Shown here: positions 5,372 through 13,905 of the stretch, piece after piece | How the letters are laid out: each line of letters begins with the position of its first letter | How positions within the stretch are numbered: position 1 is the stretch's first letter | The notes under the pieces: generated by a model | What the model saw: the letters and a program-made list of their open reading frames with translations, nothing else | The model's database searches: none | Told to the model about the DNA's origin: nothing | Translations under genes and position numbers: made by a program | Assembly (NCBI GenBank): GCA_020047885.1 | Contig: JAIFNF010000305.1 | Span: forward strand, 1 to 25,475 | Length of the DNA stretch: 25,475 nucleotides | Source: Gammaproteobacteria bacterium | GTDB lineage: Bacteria; Pseudomonadota; Gammaproteobacteria; Competibacterales; Competibacteraceae | Direction of reading: 5' to 3'

Positions 5372-7626
5372 GCTTTATTCTCCGTGGAGCCGATGGAACC
5401 CTGGCGTTTTTTGCGCGCTTCCTCGCAGACTTCGCAAAACGGCGTCCCCGCCTTGGCGGCATCCGTCAACGTCTGCGCCTGCGGCGACAATGCAGATTTA
5501 ATCGGCGGCAGCGCCTGGAAAGCGCTCACCGTGACTGAATCCACGGACTGCGCCTGTTTCTGAATCGGCGTAGCTTGTGCCTGGGTGACTTCACCCGGCT
5601 TATCATCCGCCGCTTCCTTCGCCACTTTGGGATCCTTGGGCGCATCTGGCGAGCTGCCCGACCCGGAACCCGCCGAGCCGCCGCTGTTGATCATTACCAT
5701 AGGGCCGCTGATGAATACGCCGCCCGGATTGATGTCGATGAAACTACCACCGACCTTGATGCTCACCTGCGTCCCCGCCTCGATGATCACTTTCATTCCC
5801 GCTTTGAGGTGAATCTCCATGCCCGCATCCAGGGCGTGATTCATCCCGACCTTCTCCTGCTGATCCTGACCTACTTTCAGGGATAGGCTACCGCCTACTT
5901 TCTGATTATGGTCACCGCCAACCTGCTGATGTTTTTCACCCGCGACCTTTTCGAACTGATCGCCACTGCCGCCATCCCCCGATTTGACGATCAGATGCTT
6001 TTCGCCCTCGACCTGCTCGAACTGCTTCTTTTTGACGATCAGATGCCGTTCGCTACCGATCCATTCGCGGGCATCGTTCTTGATCCGCACATCTTCATCA
6101 CGCTCGGCGTGCAAAAAAATCTGTTCCTTGCCCTTATCATCCTCAAAGCGTAGTTCATTAAAACCGCCGCCTCCCTTACTCGACAGACTTTTAAGCGTTG
6201 ACATCGTCTTTTTATCAGGCAACGCATAAGGCGGCATATTAGCGCCGTTATAAACCCGGCCGGTGATAATCGGACGATCCGGATCGCCTTCAAGGAAATC
6301 CACAATCACTTCCTGACCGATGCGCGGTAAATACAAAGCGCCCCACTTTTTACCCGCCCAGCTCTGCGCCACCCGAATCCAGCAGGAACTTTTCTCATTC
6401 GCGCTGTCGTATCGATCCCAGTGAAAGTGGCATTTCACCCGCCCATATTGATCCGTATAAATTTCCTCTCCCTGGGGACCGACGACAATGGCGGTCTGCG
6501 GTCCCTGCACCACCGGTTTCGGCGTGATGCGCGGCGCTCGATAGGGTTGCTCGGCATCAATCGCCACGATGCGCACCTGGTAAGGTTTGGTCTCGTCAGG
6601 AACTGGCTTGGATTCGTAGGCATCGGCTTGCAGTTCATAGGCGGCCGAGACCACCAGGTGCTTGCGATCCTGCGCCGAATTGCCACTGTTGGTCAGCTTG
6701 AATAAATAACCCACGGCCATCCCGCGCGTCACGCCTTCCGCCCGCACTGTCCGGTGTTGCGCCAGCAACTCTTCCAGGCGAATCTTGGTGTAATTGTCGC
6801 CATCGCCCGGTTCCGTGTACTCGCCGGGATAGTCATAGACCGCGAATTTGGCCATGGGGTGACTCTTCGGCTTGGACACGGTCTTGCGCAGATTCTTGGT
6901 CGGGGCCGTAAAATCGAAGTCGTTGAGCGCATACTCGCCAGACTGCACCTGCTTTTCGACCACCCACTCAAACAGATGATCCCGCTCTTTCCACTGCATC
7001 GTGTCAGGCGGGTAATAAGGTACTTCGTCATAATTCGGAAATGCGCTATGTGCGCTGGCATCATCCGCTAAAATCAAAGTGTGCTTGCCATTTTCATGCT
7101 TGAAATAGTAATAAATGCCTTCCTGCTCCATCAGCCGGCTGACAAAATTAAAATCTGTTTCCCGATACTGAACACAGTATTCCCAGGTCCGATATTGACC
7201 GCTCAGTAATTTCTTGAAATCAGTAAATCCATGCTTCTGAAAGACCTCCTCAATAATTTGTGGAACCGTTTTTTCCTGGAAAATCCGGCAGTCGGCGGTG
7301 CGAGTCAAAAACCACAGCCAGGGACTAAGTGTAGCCCGATAGGCTCCATAACGCATCCCGCGCATCCCCAGATAGCTAAAGCGGGTGACAAAACCATTGA
7401 AATAGCGGGAACCCGCCCCACGAGCCTCCGGCAACTGCATACGAACCGTCACATTTTTACCCAGAACCGTCGCTAACTCAATATCGGTTCGTTCACTGAG
7501 TAATTCCAGTTCATATTCAAACAGTCGCCCCAATTGCTCGGTTCCGACCATCCGATAGAAAACCAGGACATCCTCGCCGAGTGGGGTGTTGACCGCGAAG
7601 ATTCGGTGTTTTTGCGTGATGGCCAT
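5368..7626 (-). CDS. vgrG: Type VI secretion spike protein VgrG, 752 aa
   Basis: VgrG forms the trimeric puncturing tip carried on the Hcp tube. Order of parts: gp27-like base about 1-370 (RTWEYCVQYRETDFNFVSRL, EQEGIYYYFKHENG), gp5-like OB domain about 392-460 (DQYGRVKCHFHWDRYD, CWIRVAQSWAGKKWGALYLP, GQEVIVDFLEGDPDRPIITG), triple beta-helix repeats about 510-650 (VxGxxxxxV pattern), then a Gly/Ser then Pro/Ala/Gln-rich tail to 752 with CEVC at 731-734. There is no evolved enzymatic C-terminal domain, so effectors must be carried as cargo. ATG at 7624-7626 has GGGAG eight bases upstream. It heads a minus-strand operon with DUF4123, accessory, cargo and last gene. No PAAR gene is in the window. 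Confidence 0.95.
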   Translation of the reverse strand: MAITQKHRIFAVNTPLGEDVLVFYRMVGTEQLGRLFEYELELLSERTDIELATVLGKNVTVRMQLPEARGAGSRYFNGFVTRFSYLGMRGMRYGAYRATLSPWLWFLTRTADCRIFQEKTVPQIIEEVFQKHGFTDFKKLLSGQYRTWEYCVQYRETDFNFVSRLMEQEGIYYYFKHENGKHTLILADDASAHSAFPNYDEVPYYPPDTMQWKERDHLFEWVVEKQVQSGEYALNDFDFTAPTKNLRKTVSKPKSHPMAKFAVYDYPGEYTEPGDGDNYTKIRLEELLAQHRTVRAEGVTRGMAVGYLFKLTNSGNSAQDRKHLVVSAAYELQADAYESKPVPDETKPYQVRIVAIDAEQPYRAPRITPKPVVQGPQTAIVVGPQGEEIYTDQYGRVKCHFHWDRYDSANEKSSCWIRVAQSWAGKKWGALYLPRIGQEVIVDFLEGDPDRPIITGRVYNGANMPPYALPDKKTMSTLKSLSSKGGGGFNELRFEDDKGKEQIFLHAERDEDVRIKNDAREWIGSERHLIVKKKQFEQVEGEKHLIVKSGDGGSGDQFEKVAGEKHQQVGGDHNQKVGGSLSLKVGQDQQEKVGMNHALDAGMEIHLKAGMKVIIEAGTQVSIKVGGSFIDINPGGVFISGPMVMINSGGSAGSGSGSSPDAPKDPKVAKEAADDKPGEVTQAQATPIQKQAQSVDSVTVSAFQALPPIKSALSPQAQTLTDAAKAGTPFCEVCEEARKKRQGSIGSTENKA

Positions 7627-7770
7627 GATTCAGACTCCCAGCCTAATCGTTGCGAATGAACAACAGAATGATTAAGTTTAGCAGAAAACCGGGATCAGGA
7701 AGCCTATCGCCAAACCGGCCAGAATCCGACTAGACTTCCTCCTATACTTCCTGTTTGGAGATCAAACATC

Positions 7771-9288
7771 ATGCCAGGCCGAATGGAATTTCAGTTAGAC
7801 CTGCCTGAATCGGTGACGCATCCGGTTCGCCACAACCCTGCTGCGCCACTGCGCTTGCTGATCATGGCCGATTTCAGCGGTCGCGCCCACCGGGAAACAC
7901 CCGGCCCACTGAGTGATCTGGCGAGCCGTCCGCTGTTAGCCGTCGATGTGGATACGCTGGACGCCGTGATGGCCCGACTGGCGCCCAAGCTGCGGTTAGC
8001 CGGTTCCGAACCGGGTTCCATCCTCACGCTCGGTTTTAGCCAGCTCGATGATTTTCATCCTGACGCCCTGTATCGGCGACTGGAAACGTTCCAGGTTCTG
8101 CGCCGCAGTCGCGCCCGACTGCTCAATCCGGCTAGTTTTGCCCAGGCCGCTGCCGAATTGGCCCTGTCTTCACCGCCTGAACCGGTCCAGACTGGTCCGG
8201 CGAAAGCGGAATCAGATCAGGATTTGCTGGGTCGGTTACTGGGTCAGACGCCCTCCCCGCTCCCTGCCGCCCGACCGGTCGAACCCGCTGCCGCCGCGAT
8301 CCAGTCCTTCCTGCGGTCCGTCGTGCAGCCGCACATTGTCCACATCCCCCCGAATCAGTCAGCGTGGGTGGCGGCGGTGGATGCGGCAATCAGCGATCAA
8401 CTGCGAGCGATTCTCCATCAACCCGTGTTCCAGGCGCTGGAAGCAGCCTGGCGCAGTGTCCACGGACTCATCGCTGATTTTGACCGCGATACCGTGCACG
8501 TCACGCTGCTGGATGTGACCCGTCAGGAATTGCTGGCGGATCTGCGCACGGCGGGCGGGCGACCCACCGCCACCAGTCTGTATACGCTGTTGATCGACCG
8601 GGGGGTACAGATGCCGGATGGGCAGACCTGGTCGCTGCTGATCGGCGACTACCGCTTTAGCGCTGCGCCGGAAGACGTAGCTCTGCTGGCGGCTCTGGGA
8701 ACCCTGGCCGCTCATGCCGGTGGGCCGTTCCTGGCCGAAGCCGCGCCAGAACTTTTAGGCGCGGCTTCCACAACAGCGCTGGCCGATCCGGGAACCTGGG
8801 CGTCACTGCCGACCGAGCAAGCGGAAAACTGGCAGGCTCTGCGTGAGTGCGCTATTGCCCCCTGGCTGGGACTGGCGCTGCCCAGAGTGTTACTGCGGCT
8901 GCCCTACGGTCATAAAACCGATCCGGTTGAACACATCGAGTTCGAGGAAATGCTGTTAGGTTGTGATCCGGACGCCTATTTGTGGGGCAATCCCGCCTTC
9001 GTCTGCGCCCGACTGATGGCTGCGGCGTTCGCTGAAAACGGCTGGGCCTTCAGTCCCGGCGATGTGCTGGAACTCGATGATTTACCCGCTTACATCTATG
9101 AAGAAGCCGGGGAACGGGTGATGCAACCGGCCACAGAGGCATTGCTGAGTGAACGGGCCATGCAGGCGGTGCTGGCCAGGGGCGTAATGCCGTTACTCGG
9201 TCATCGCCAGCGCAACACAGTCCGACTGGCGCGGTTTCAGTCGCTGGCGGAACCCGCTACAGCACTCACCGGGAGTTGGACAGGATGA
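7771..9288 (+). CDS. Fused TssB/TssC-like contractile sheath protein, 505 aa
   Basis: Residues about 26-130 match the small sheath subunit TssB/VipA ([45 protein letters not shown]). A Pro/Ala-rich linker (about 131-175) leads to a region matching the large subunit TssC/VipB ([84 protein letters not shown]). TssB and TssC are normally separate genes whose products form the cytoplasmic sheath. Here they are joined, and the protein ends soon after the GVMPLLGHR segment, without the C-terminal part of TssC. GGAG lies ten bases before the ATG. The stop overlaps the ABC ATPase start by ATGA. No tssA, tssE-M or clpV is nearby, so its partner machine is unknown. Confidence 0.8.
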   Translation: MPGRMEFQLDLPESVTHPVRHNPAAPLRLLIMADFSGRAHRETPGPLSDLASRPLLAVDVDTLDAVMARLAPKLRLAGSEPGSILTLGFSQLDDFHPDALYRRLETFQVLRRSRARLLNPASFAQAAAELALSSPPEPVQTGPAKAESDQDLLGRLLGQTPSPLPAARPVEPAAAAIQSFLRSVVQPHIVHIPPNQSAWVAAVDAAISDQLRAILHQPVFQALEAAWRSVHGLIADFDRDTVHVTLLDVTRQELLADLRTAGGRPTATSLYTLLIDRGVQMPDGQTWSLLIGDYRFSAAPEDVALLAALGTLAAHAGGPFLAEAAPELLGAASTTALADPGTWASLPTEQAENWQALRECAIAPWLGLALPRVLLRLPYGHKTDPVEHIEFEEMLLGCDPDAYLWGNPAFVCARLMAAAFAENGWAFSPGDVLELDDLPAYIYEEAGERVMQPATEALLSERAMQAVLARGVMPLLGHRQRNTVRLARFQSLAEPATALTGSWTG

Positions 9289-10022
9289 GCGCTGACGGGA
9301 CGGCGACCCTCCTTGACCCTCACCGTAGAGTCGCCTTGCCTCAGGCTTTCATCCAAATTCGTGGACTGGCCCGCCGTTATACCGAGGGCGAGCAGCAGCG
9401 CAGCATTTTCACCGGCCTCGATCTGGACATTGAACGCGGCGCGTTTATCGCTCTGCTGGGTCAGTCCGGTTGCGGGAAATCGACCCTGCTGAATCTGCTG
9501 GGTGGCATCGACCTGCCGGATGCGGGACAGATTCACATCGACGGGCGCTCCCTGACCGGGATGAACGAGCGCGACCGCACCCGGTTCCGCCGCCGCCATA
9601 TCGGCTTTGTGTTCCAGTTCTTCAACCTGATTCCGACACTGACCGTGGCGGAAAATCTGCTGCTGCCGCTGGAATTGAATGGATTGGCCACCCCGGAGCA
9701 GTGCGACCGGGCGCTGGAATTGCTGGATCATGTGGGATTGGGCGGCCGGCGCAACAGCTTCCCGGAGCGCCTGTCCGGTGGTGAACAACAGCGGTTGGCT
9801 ATTGCCCGAGCGTTGGTGCATGGGCCGTTGTTGCTGCTCGCCGACGAACCGACCGGCAATCTCGATGCGGCTACCGGGGAGCGAATTCTGGAACTGCTGC
9901 TGACATTGCACCGGCACGCAGGAACCACCATCGTCATGGTCACGCACAGTCAGGAAGTTGCCGCCCGCGCTGACCGGATTCTGGTGCTGGATACCGGCCA
10001 TATCCGGGAGCTGGCGCGATGA
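9285..10022 (+). CDS. ABC transporter ATP-binding protein, LolD/MacB/YbbA type, 245 aa
   Basis: Cytoplasmic ATPase of an FtsX-type (type VII) ABC system. Walker [10 protein letters not shown] at residues 59-67, Q-loop Gln111 ([13 protein letters not shown]), signature LSGGEQ at 163-168, Walker B LLLLADEP at 182-189, and switch His221 (VTHSQE) are all present. I chose the ATG at 9285-9287, which overlaps the upstream TGA by ATGA and has GGGAG upstream; a TTG three codons earlier is less likely. The permease start overlaps its stop, also by ATGA. LolD, MacB, YbbA and AttE-like ATPases cannot be separated by this sequence; the two-domain permease beside it points to the YbbA/AttE side. Confidence 0.92.
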   Translation: MSADGTATLLDPHRRVALPQAFIQIRGLARRYTEGEQQRSIFTGLDLDIERGAFIALLGQSGCGKSTLLNLLGGIDLPDAGQIHIDGRSLTGMNERDRTRFRRRHIGFVFQFFNLIPTLTVAENLLLPLELNGLATPEQCDRALELLDHVGLGGRRNSFPERLSGGEQQRLAIARALVHGPLLLLADEPTGNLDAATGERILELLLTLHRHAGTTIVMVTHSQEVAARADRILVLDTGHIRELAR

Positions 10023-12523
10023 CGCCGCTGTTCTGGCGGGCGTTGTTGCGCCATCCGCTGCGCCATCCCTGGCAACTGGCCTTGGCGATTCTGGGCATTG
10101 CGCTGGGCGTAGCCGTCGTGGTCGCCGTCGATTTGGCCAACGCCAGCGCCCGCCGCAGTTTTACCTTGACCATGGATCGGCTCACCGGTCAGGCGACGCA
10201 CCGCTTGGTGGGTAACGCGCAGGGCATTCCGGAGGCGTGGTATGTCCAGTTGCGGGTGGAGCGGGGTCTCCGCTTGTCCGCCCCGGTCGTCACCGGTTAT
10301 CTGCCCAACGCCGACCGTCCCGGCCAGTTACTGCAAATTCTGGGCGTTGATCCCTTCGCCGAAAGCCCCTTTCGTAATCCCGCCGCCGATCTGACCGGCA
10401 GCGACTTTGATTTACGCGCCCTGCTAACAAAACCGACGGCGCTATTGCCGGAGGCGTTGGGTGAACAGGTCACGCTGAAACACGGCGATCAGCGGCTGAC
10501 CCTGCAACGCGCTGGAACGCTAACCGGGCCGGAACTGGACGGGCTGATTATTACCGACATCAGCACCGCGCAAACCCTGCTGGGCATGACGGGACGGTTG
10601 AGCCATATCGACCTGATCCTGCCGGAGTGTGCCGTTGGCGAGCAGCAGGCGGCGGAATTGCGCGCTGGATTGCCGCCGGAATTGCGGCTGGAGCGACCCG
10701 CTGAACGCACCCAGACCATGGCCGATTTGAGCGCCTCGTTTTCCCTGAATTTAACAGCGATGAGTTTGCTGGCGCTGGTGGTCGGGATGTTCCTGATCTA
10801 CAACGCCATCAGCTTCTCGGTGGTGCAACGGCGTTCACTGCTCGGGCTGTTGCGGGCGCTGGGCGTCAGCCGGCGGGAACTGTTGATTGGCATTCTGGGC
10901 GAGGCACTGCTGCTCGGGCTGGCTGGAACCCTGCTTGGCGGCCTGCTCGGCCTGTGGCTCGGTTCCGGGCTGGTGCATCTGGTCACCCGCACGATCAACG
11001 ATCTTTACTATGTTTTGAGCGTCCGCGAGTTCTTCATCGATCCTTGGTCACTGGCCAAGGGCGCTGGACTGGGCGTTTTTGCCACATTGGCGGCGGCTTG
11101 GTTGCCGGCCATGGAGGCGGCGGATGCGCCACCCGGTGCGGTATTAAGCCGGGCGCATCTGGAAAGCCGCTGGCAAGCGTCCCTCCCGCGCTTCCTGCTC
11201 GGTGGGCTGGGGCTGCTGGCGGCGGGTGGACTGGTGCTGAGATTTTCGCAATCGCTCACCGCAGGTTTTACCGGCCTGTTCCTGCTGATTCTGGGCTGTG
11301 CGCTGCTGACCCCACCGATTGTCGTGGGCCTGGTTCGGTTAAATCAGCCATTGACCACCCGGTTAGGCCTGGTGGCGCGAATGGCGAATCGAGATGTCGC
11401 CCGCCATCTCAGCCGCACCGGGATTGCCATTGCCGCGCTGATGGTGGCGTTTTCCGCGACCGTGGGCGTGGGAGTGATGGTGGACAGTTTCCGGGGCGGC
11501 GTGGCGCTGTGGATCAGCGATCTGTTGAACGCGGATGTGTACGTCGCACCGGCCTCCATTGAAGACAGCAGCAACTATGCGGAAGCCGTGACTCCGGCGA
11601 CGCTGGCGGCCTTGCGGGAAACGCCGGGGGTCGCGGCGATCTCGACGTATCGGGGCAGTCGGCTGGATCTCGACGGGCGACCCGTGACGCTGATCGCCGC
11701 TGATCTCGCGCCAGCATCGCAGGCCGGTTATTGGCTGATTGATGGCCAGGCGACGCAGGTGTGGCCAGCGTTCCAGACCGGTGAGGCGATTCTGATTTCC
11801 GAACCGCTGGCTTATCGGCGGGGGCTGGGCGTGGGTGATCGGCTGGATTTGCCCACCGATGCGGGGTTGCGCAGTTTCGCCATTGCCGGGGTGTTCCTGG
11901 ACTACGGGTCGGAACATGGGCGGATTCTGCTGCATCGCAGCGGTTATGAACGGTATTGGCGGAACCCAACCGTGGGTTCGGTGGCGCTGTTTGCTGCGCC
12001 GGGTGAATCGCTGGCGACGTTGCGTGAGCGGTTGCAGGAACGACTGGGGCCGCTTCAATCGCTGATGATTCGTTCCAATCGTGACATTCAGAGCCGCACG
12101 CTGGAGATTTTCGATCGGACGTTCACCATCACCCAAGTGCTGCGGGTACTGGCGATTCTGGTCGCGGTGGTCGGGGTGTTGAGCGCCCTGCTGGCGTTGC
12201 ATCTGGAGCGGGCACGGGAGTTTGCGATGCTGCGGGCAACGGGAATGACCGCGAGCGAAATTGGCCGACTGGTGTCGCTGCAAACCGGCTTCATGGGCGC
12301 GGCGGCCGGTTTGCTGGCGATCCCAACCGGCTTGCTGCTGGCGGCGGTGCTGATTTTTGTGATTAATCGCCGGGCGTTCGGCTGGAGTTTGCCGTTGACC
12401 ATAGATCCAGTGCTGCTGCTGGAAACACTGGCGCTGGCAATAGTCGCGGCGTTGCTGGCCGGACTGTATCCGATTTGGCGCATGGCCCGCGCCCGCCCGG
12501 CAGAGGCGTTGCGGATGGAGTAG
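10019..12523 (+). CDS. FtsX-like ABC transporter permease, two FtsX domains, 834 aa
   Basis: Inner-membrane partner of the preceding ATPase. A first transmembrane helix at about 19-37 ([18 protein letters not shown]) is followed by a periplasmic domain of roughly 200 residues ([28 protein letters not shown]). Then comes a first FtsX domain ([41 protein letters not shown]), further helices, a second large periplasmic region, and a second FtsX domain near the end ([38 protein letters not shown]). The protein ends in [12 protein letters not shown], typical of the family. YbbP-like and AttFG-like exporters have this duplicated architecture; no lipoprotein or periplasmic adaptor gene follows. ATGA overlap with the ATPase gene. 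Substrate unknown; extraction of lipids or lipoproteins is only a family-level guess. Confidence 0.9.
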   Translation: MTPLFWRALLRHPLRHPWQLALAILGIALGVAVVVAVDLANASARRSFTLTMDRLTGQATHRLVGNAQGIPEAWYVQLRVERGLRLSAPVVTGYLPNADRPGQLLQILGVDPFAESPFRNPAADLTGSDFDLRALLTKPTALLPEALGEQVTLKHGDQRLTLQRAGTLTGPELDGLIITDISTAQTLLGMTGRLSHIDLILPECAVGEQQAAELRAGLPPELRLERPAERTQTMADLSASFSLNLTAMSLLALVVGMFLIYNAISFSVVQRRSLLGLLRALGVSRRELLIGILGEALLLGLAGTLLGGLLGLWLGSGLVHLVTRTINDLYYVLSVREFFIDPWSLAKGAGLGVFATLAAAWLPAMEAADAPPGAVLSRAHLESRWQASLPRFLLGGLGLLAAGGLVLRFSQSLTAGFTGLFLLILGCALLTPPIVVGLVRLNQPLTTRLGLVARMANRDVARHLSRTGIAIAALMVAFSATVGVGVMVDSFRGGVALWISDLLNADVYVAPASIEDSSNYAEAVTPATLAALRETPGVAAISTYRGSRLDLDGRPVTLIAADLAPASQAGYWLIDGQATQVWPAFQTGEAILISEPLAYRRGLGVGDRLDLPTDAGLRSFAIAGVFLDYGSEHGRILLHRSGYERYWRNPTVGSVALFAAPGESLATLRERLQERLGPLQSLMIRSNRDIQSRTLEIFDRTFTITQVLRVLAILVAVVGVLSALLALHLERAREFAMLRATGMTASEIGRLVSLQTGFMGAAAGLLAIPTGLLLAAVLIFVINRRAFGWSLPLTIDPVLLLETLALAIVAALLAGLYPIWRMARARPAEALRME

Positions 12524-12646
12524 CGTCTGGGTGTAACGGGCGGAACAGGTTAGAAGGGGGATGTTGGGGCGGCGGGGTCAGGGATGTGGGGCTTGGCGGG
12601 GGTGGTCTCTGCACAGCTTGAAATTCATCAGTTTCTCCGCGAGAGA

Positions 12647-12666
12647 CCCCGGCCTTCAGGCCGGGG
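12647..12666 (+). repeat. Left-end hairpin of tnpB element
   Basis: Perfect palindrome with an eight-base GC stem (CCCCGGCC/GGCCGGGG) and a TTCA loop. It matches the right-end hairpin except for one loop base. Confidence 0.8.
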
Positions 12667-12677
12667 AGGGATAGCGC

Positions 12678-12694
12678 ACCGTGCGTAGCACGGT
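12678..12694 (+). repeat. Second left-end hairpin, upstream of the tnpB promoter
   Basis: Seven-base stem ACCGTGC/GCACGGT with a three-base GTA loop, 12 bases after the first left hairpin and 13 bases before the -35 box. It may be part of the transposase-recognised end or influence promoter use. Confidence 0.5.
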
Positions 12695-12707
12695 CAGCCG
12701 TTGGGTG

Positions 12708-12736
12708 TTGACATGAGTTAGGGAAGTTTCTATACT
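12708..12736 (+). promoter_or_regulatory. Near-consensus sigma-70 promoter for tnpB
   Basis: TTGACA at 12708-12713 and TATACT at 12731-12736 are separated by exactly 17 bases. The tnpB ATG begins six bases after the -10 box, so the expected transcription start falls on or within a base or two of the A of the ATG. The mRNA would therefore be leaderless or nearly so, and no ribosome-binding site can fit. Confidence 0.75.
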
Positions 12737-12742
12737 TGAATT

Positions 12743-13849
12743 ATGAAACTTGTCGCTAACATTAAATTGCAACCTACACCAGAACAAGCAGGTCTGCTCC
12801 AGAAAACGCTGGAACGGTGCAACGAGGCGTGTAACTGGATTTCGGCCCAAGCATGGGAATCTGAAACGTTCCGACAGTTTGATCTGCATAAACTTGTTTA
12901 TCAGGCCGTGAGAGACCAATTCAAGTTGGCTGCACAGGTCTCCGTGCGTTGCATTGCAAAAGTCGCTGACGCCTACAAGCTGGGTAAAGAGACCCAGCGC
13001 GTATTTCGTCCGTTGGGAGCACAACCTTTCGATGATCGAATTTTCCGGTTTGTATCCAACGATCAGATTTCGATATGGACATTGAACGGACGCATCAAGA
13101 TCGGGTACGTTTGTGGAGAACATCAGCGCCAACTTCTCAAACATCGCAAAGGCGAAGTGGATTTGATGTTTGTCCGTGGGAACTGGTATATCGCCGTCGT
13201 TTGCGATTTCGACGAACCCGATCTTTTGACGCCACACGGTGTTCTCGGCGTGGATATGGGTATCGTCAATATCGCCACTGATTCCACCGGCGAACAGTTC
13301 AGCGGCAAGGATGTAGAAGAGAAGCGAGAGCGGTACGTCAAACGCCGTGCCGTGCTGCAAAAGAAAGGTACAAGAGCCGCGAAACGTCGGCTGAAGAACA
13401 TGAGCGGAAGGCAACGCCGGTTCCAAAAGTGGGTCAACCACAACGTTTCGTGTCGCATCGTTTCCAAAGCCGAACGCTCCCAGAGCGCGATGAGCATTGA
13501 AGACCTCAAGCATATTCGCGAACGGGCTAAGGCCAATAAAGAGCAGAGGAAGCGGTTGCACAACTGGGGATTCGCCGAACTTCGCGGCTTTATTGAATAT
13601 AAAGCTCGAAAGGCAGGCGTCCCGGTTTTTGTCGTTGATCCAAGAAATACAAGTCGCCAGTGTTTTGTATGTGGACATATCGACAAGAAGAACCGTCCCA
13701 GTCAATCTGTTTTTAGGTGTGTGGCCTGCGGACATGAAGCAAACGCAGACTGCAACGCCGCTCTCAATATTGGGAGCAGGGCTACAGTAACAATGCCTAT
13801 GTTCGCGCATCAGTGTGTCCCTGGTGCAGTGGAAAGCCCCGGCCTTTAG
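12743..13849 (+). CDS. tnpB: TnpB, RNA-guided nuclease of IS200/IS605-type element, 368 aa
   Basis: TnpB is a RuvC-like nuclease guided by an omega RNA read from the element's right end; it cuts donor sites and promotes element retention, and is the ancestor of Cas12. RuvC residues are present: Asp171 (GVLGVDMGIVN), Glu253 (MSIEDLKHIRE) and Asp336 (EANADCNAALNI). A zinc ribbon is formed by Cys307/310 and Cys326/329. The N-terminal KLQPTPEQAGLLQKTLERCNEACNW segment is typical. Length is in the usual 350-420 range and there is no frameshift, so the nuclease could be active. The ATG follows the -10 box by six bases (see promoter). The last codons read ESPGL and the stop is inside the right-end hairpin. 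No tnpA nearby. Confidence 0.93.
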   Translation: MKLVANIKLQPTPEQAGLLQKTLERCNEACNWISAQAWESETFRQFDLHKLVYQAVRDQFKLAAQVSVRCIAKVADAYKLGKETQRVFRPLGAQPFDDRIFRFVSNDQISIWTLNGRIKIGYVCGEHQRQLLKHRKGEVDLMFVRGNWYIAVVCDFDEPDLLTPHGVLGVDMGIVNIATDSTGEQFSGKDVEEKRERYVKRRAVLQKKGTRAAKRRLKNMSGRQRRFQKWVNHNVSCRIVSKAERSQSAMSIEDLKHIRERAKANKEQRKRLHNWGFAELRGFIEYKARKAGVPVFVVDPRNTSRQCFVCGHIDKKNRPSQSVFRCVACGHEANADCNAALNIGSRATVTMPMFAHQCVPGAVESPGL

Positions 13850-13856
13850 GCCGGGG
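13837..13856 (+). repeat. Right-end hairpin of tnpB element, overlapping the tnpB stop
   Basis: Palindrome with eight-base stem CCCCGGCC/GGCCGGGG and TTTA loop, containing the tnpB TAG at 13847-13849. In known elements this region forms the 3' part of the omega RNA scaffold, with the guide copied from the flanking DNA just beyond. Confidence 0.8.
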
Positions 13857-13905
13857 AACCGTTACGAGCCCGGGATTCGCCTACTCGAATGAAAACTGCC
13901 AGAAT

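Larger units (their letters stand above)
12524..12742 (+). other. Intergenic stretch: G-rich tract, then left end of the tnpB element
   Basis: No gene is seen here. The first part holds six G-runs of three to five bases at 12556-12602, separated by loops of three to six bases, a strong quadruplex-type pattern on the plus strand and starting 33 bases after the permease stop. The second part, from about 12641, holds two hairpins and the tnpB promoter described separately. No intrinsic terminator with a T-run was found after the permease gene. Confidence 0.6.
12641..13860 (+). mobile_element. IS200/IS605-type element carrying tnpB only (IS1341-like)
   Basis: The element is bounded by near-identical hairpins: CCCCGGCCTTCAGGCCGGGG at 12647-12666 on the left and CCCCGGCCTTTAGGCCGGGG at 13837-13856 on the right, differing by one loop base. 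Imperfect subterminal hairpins recognised by a TnpA Y1 transposase are the hallmark of this family; there are no terminal inverted repeats and no visible target duplication. Only tnpB is inside, so the element cannot move without TnpA from another copy. The exact outer ends are not resolvable without an empty-site comparison; the limits given are approximate. The tnpB stop codon lies inside the right hairpin, where the guide RNA of such elements is usually encoded. Confidence 0.75.

Noticed and set aside
7727..7770. Two ACTTCCT copies (7734-7740, 7746-7752) as an operator for the sheath/vgrG divergon
   Set aside because: Only seven bases each, near the ribosome-binding site, with no third copy or recognisable regulator site.
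13813..13905. Longer start for the DUF58 protein
   Set aside because: It would begin inside tnpB and read through the right-end hairpin; the upstream residues do not look like DUF58.
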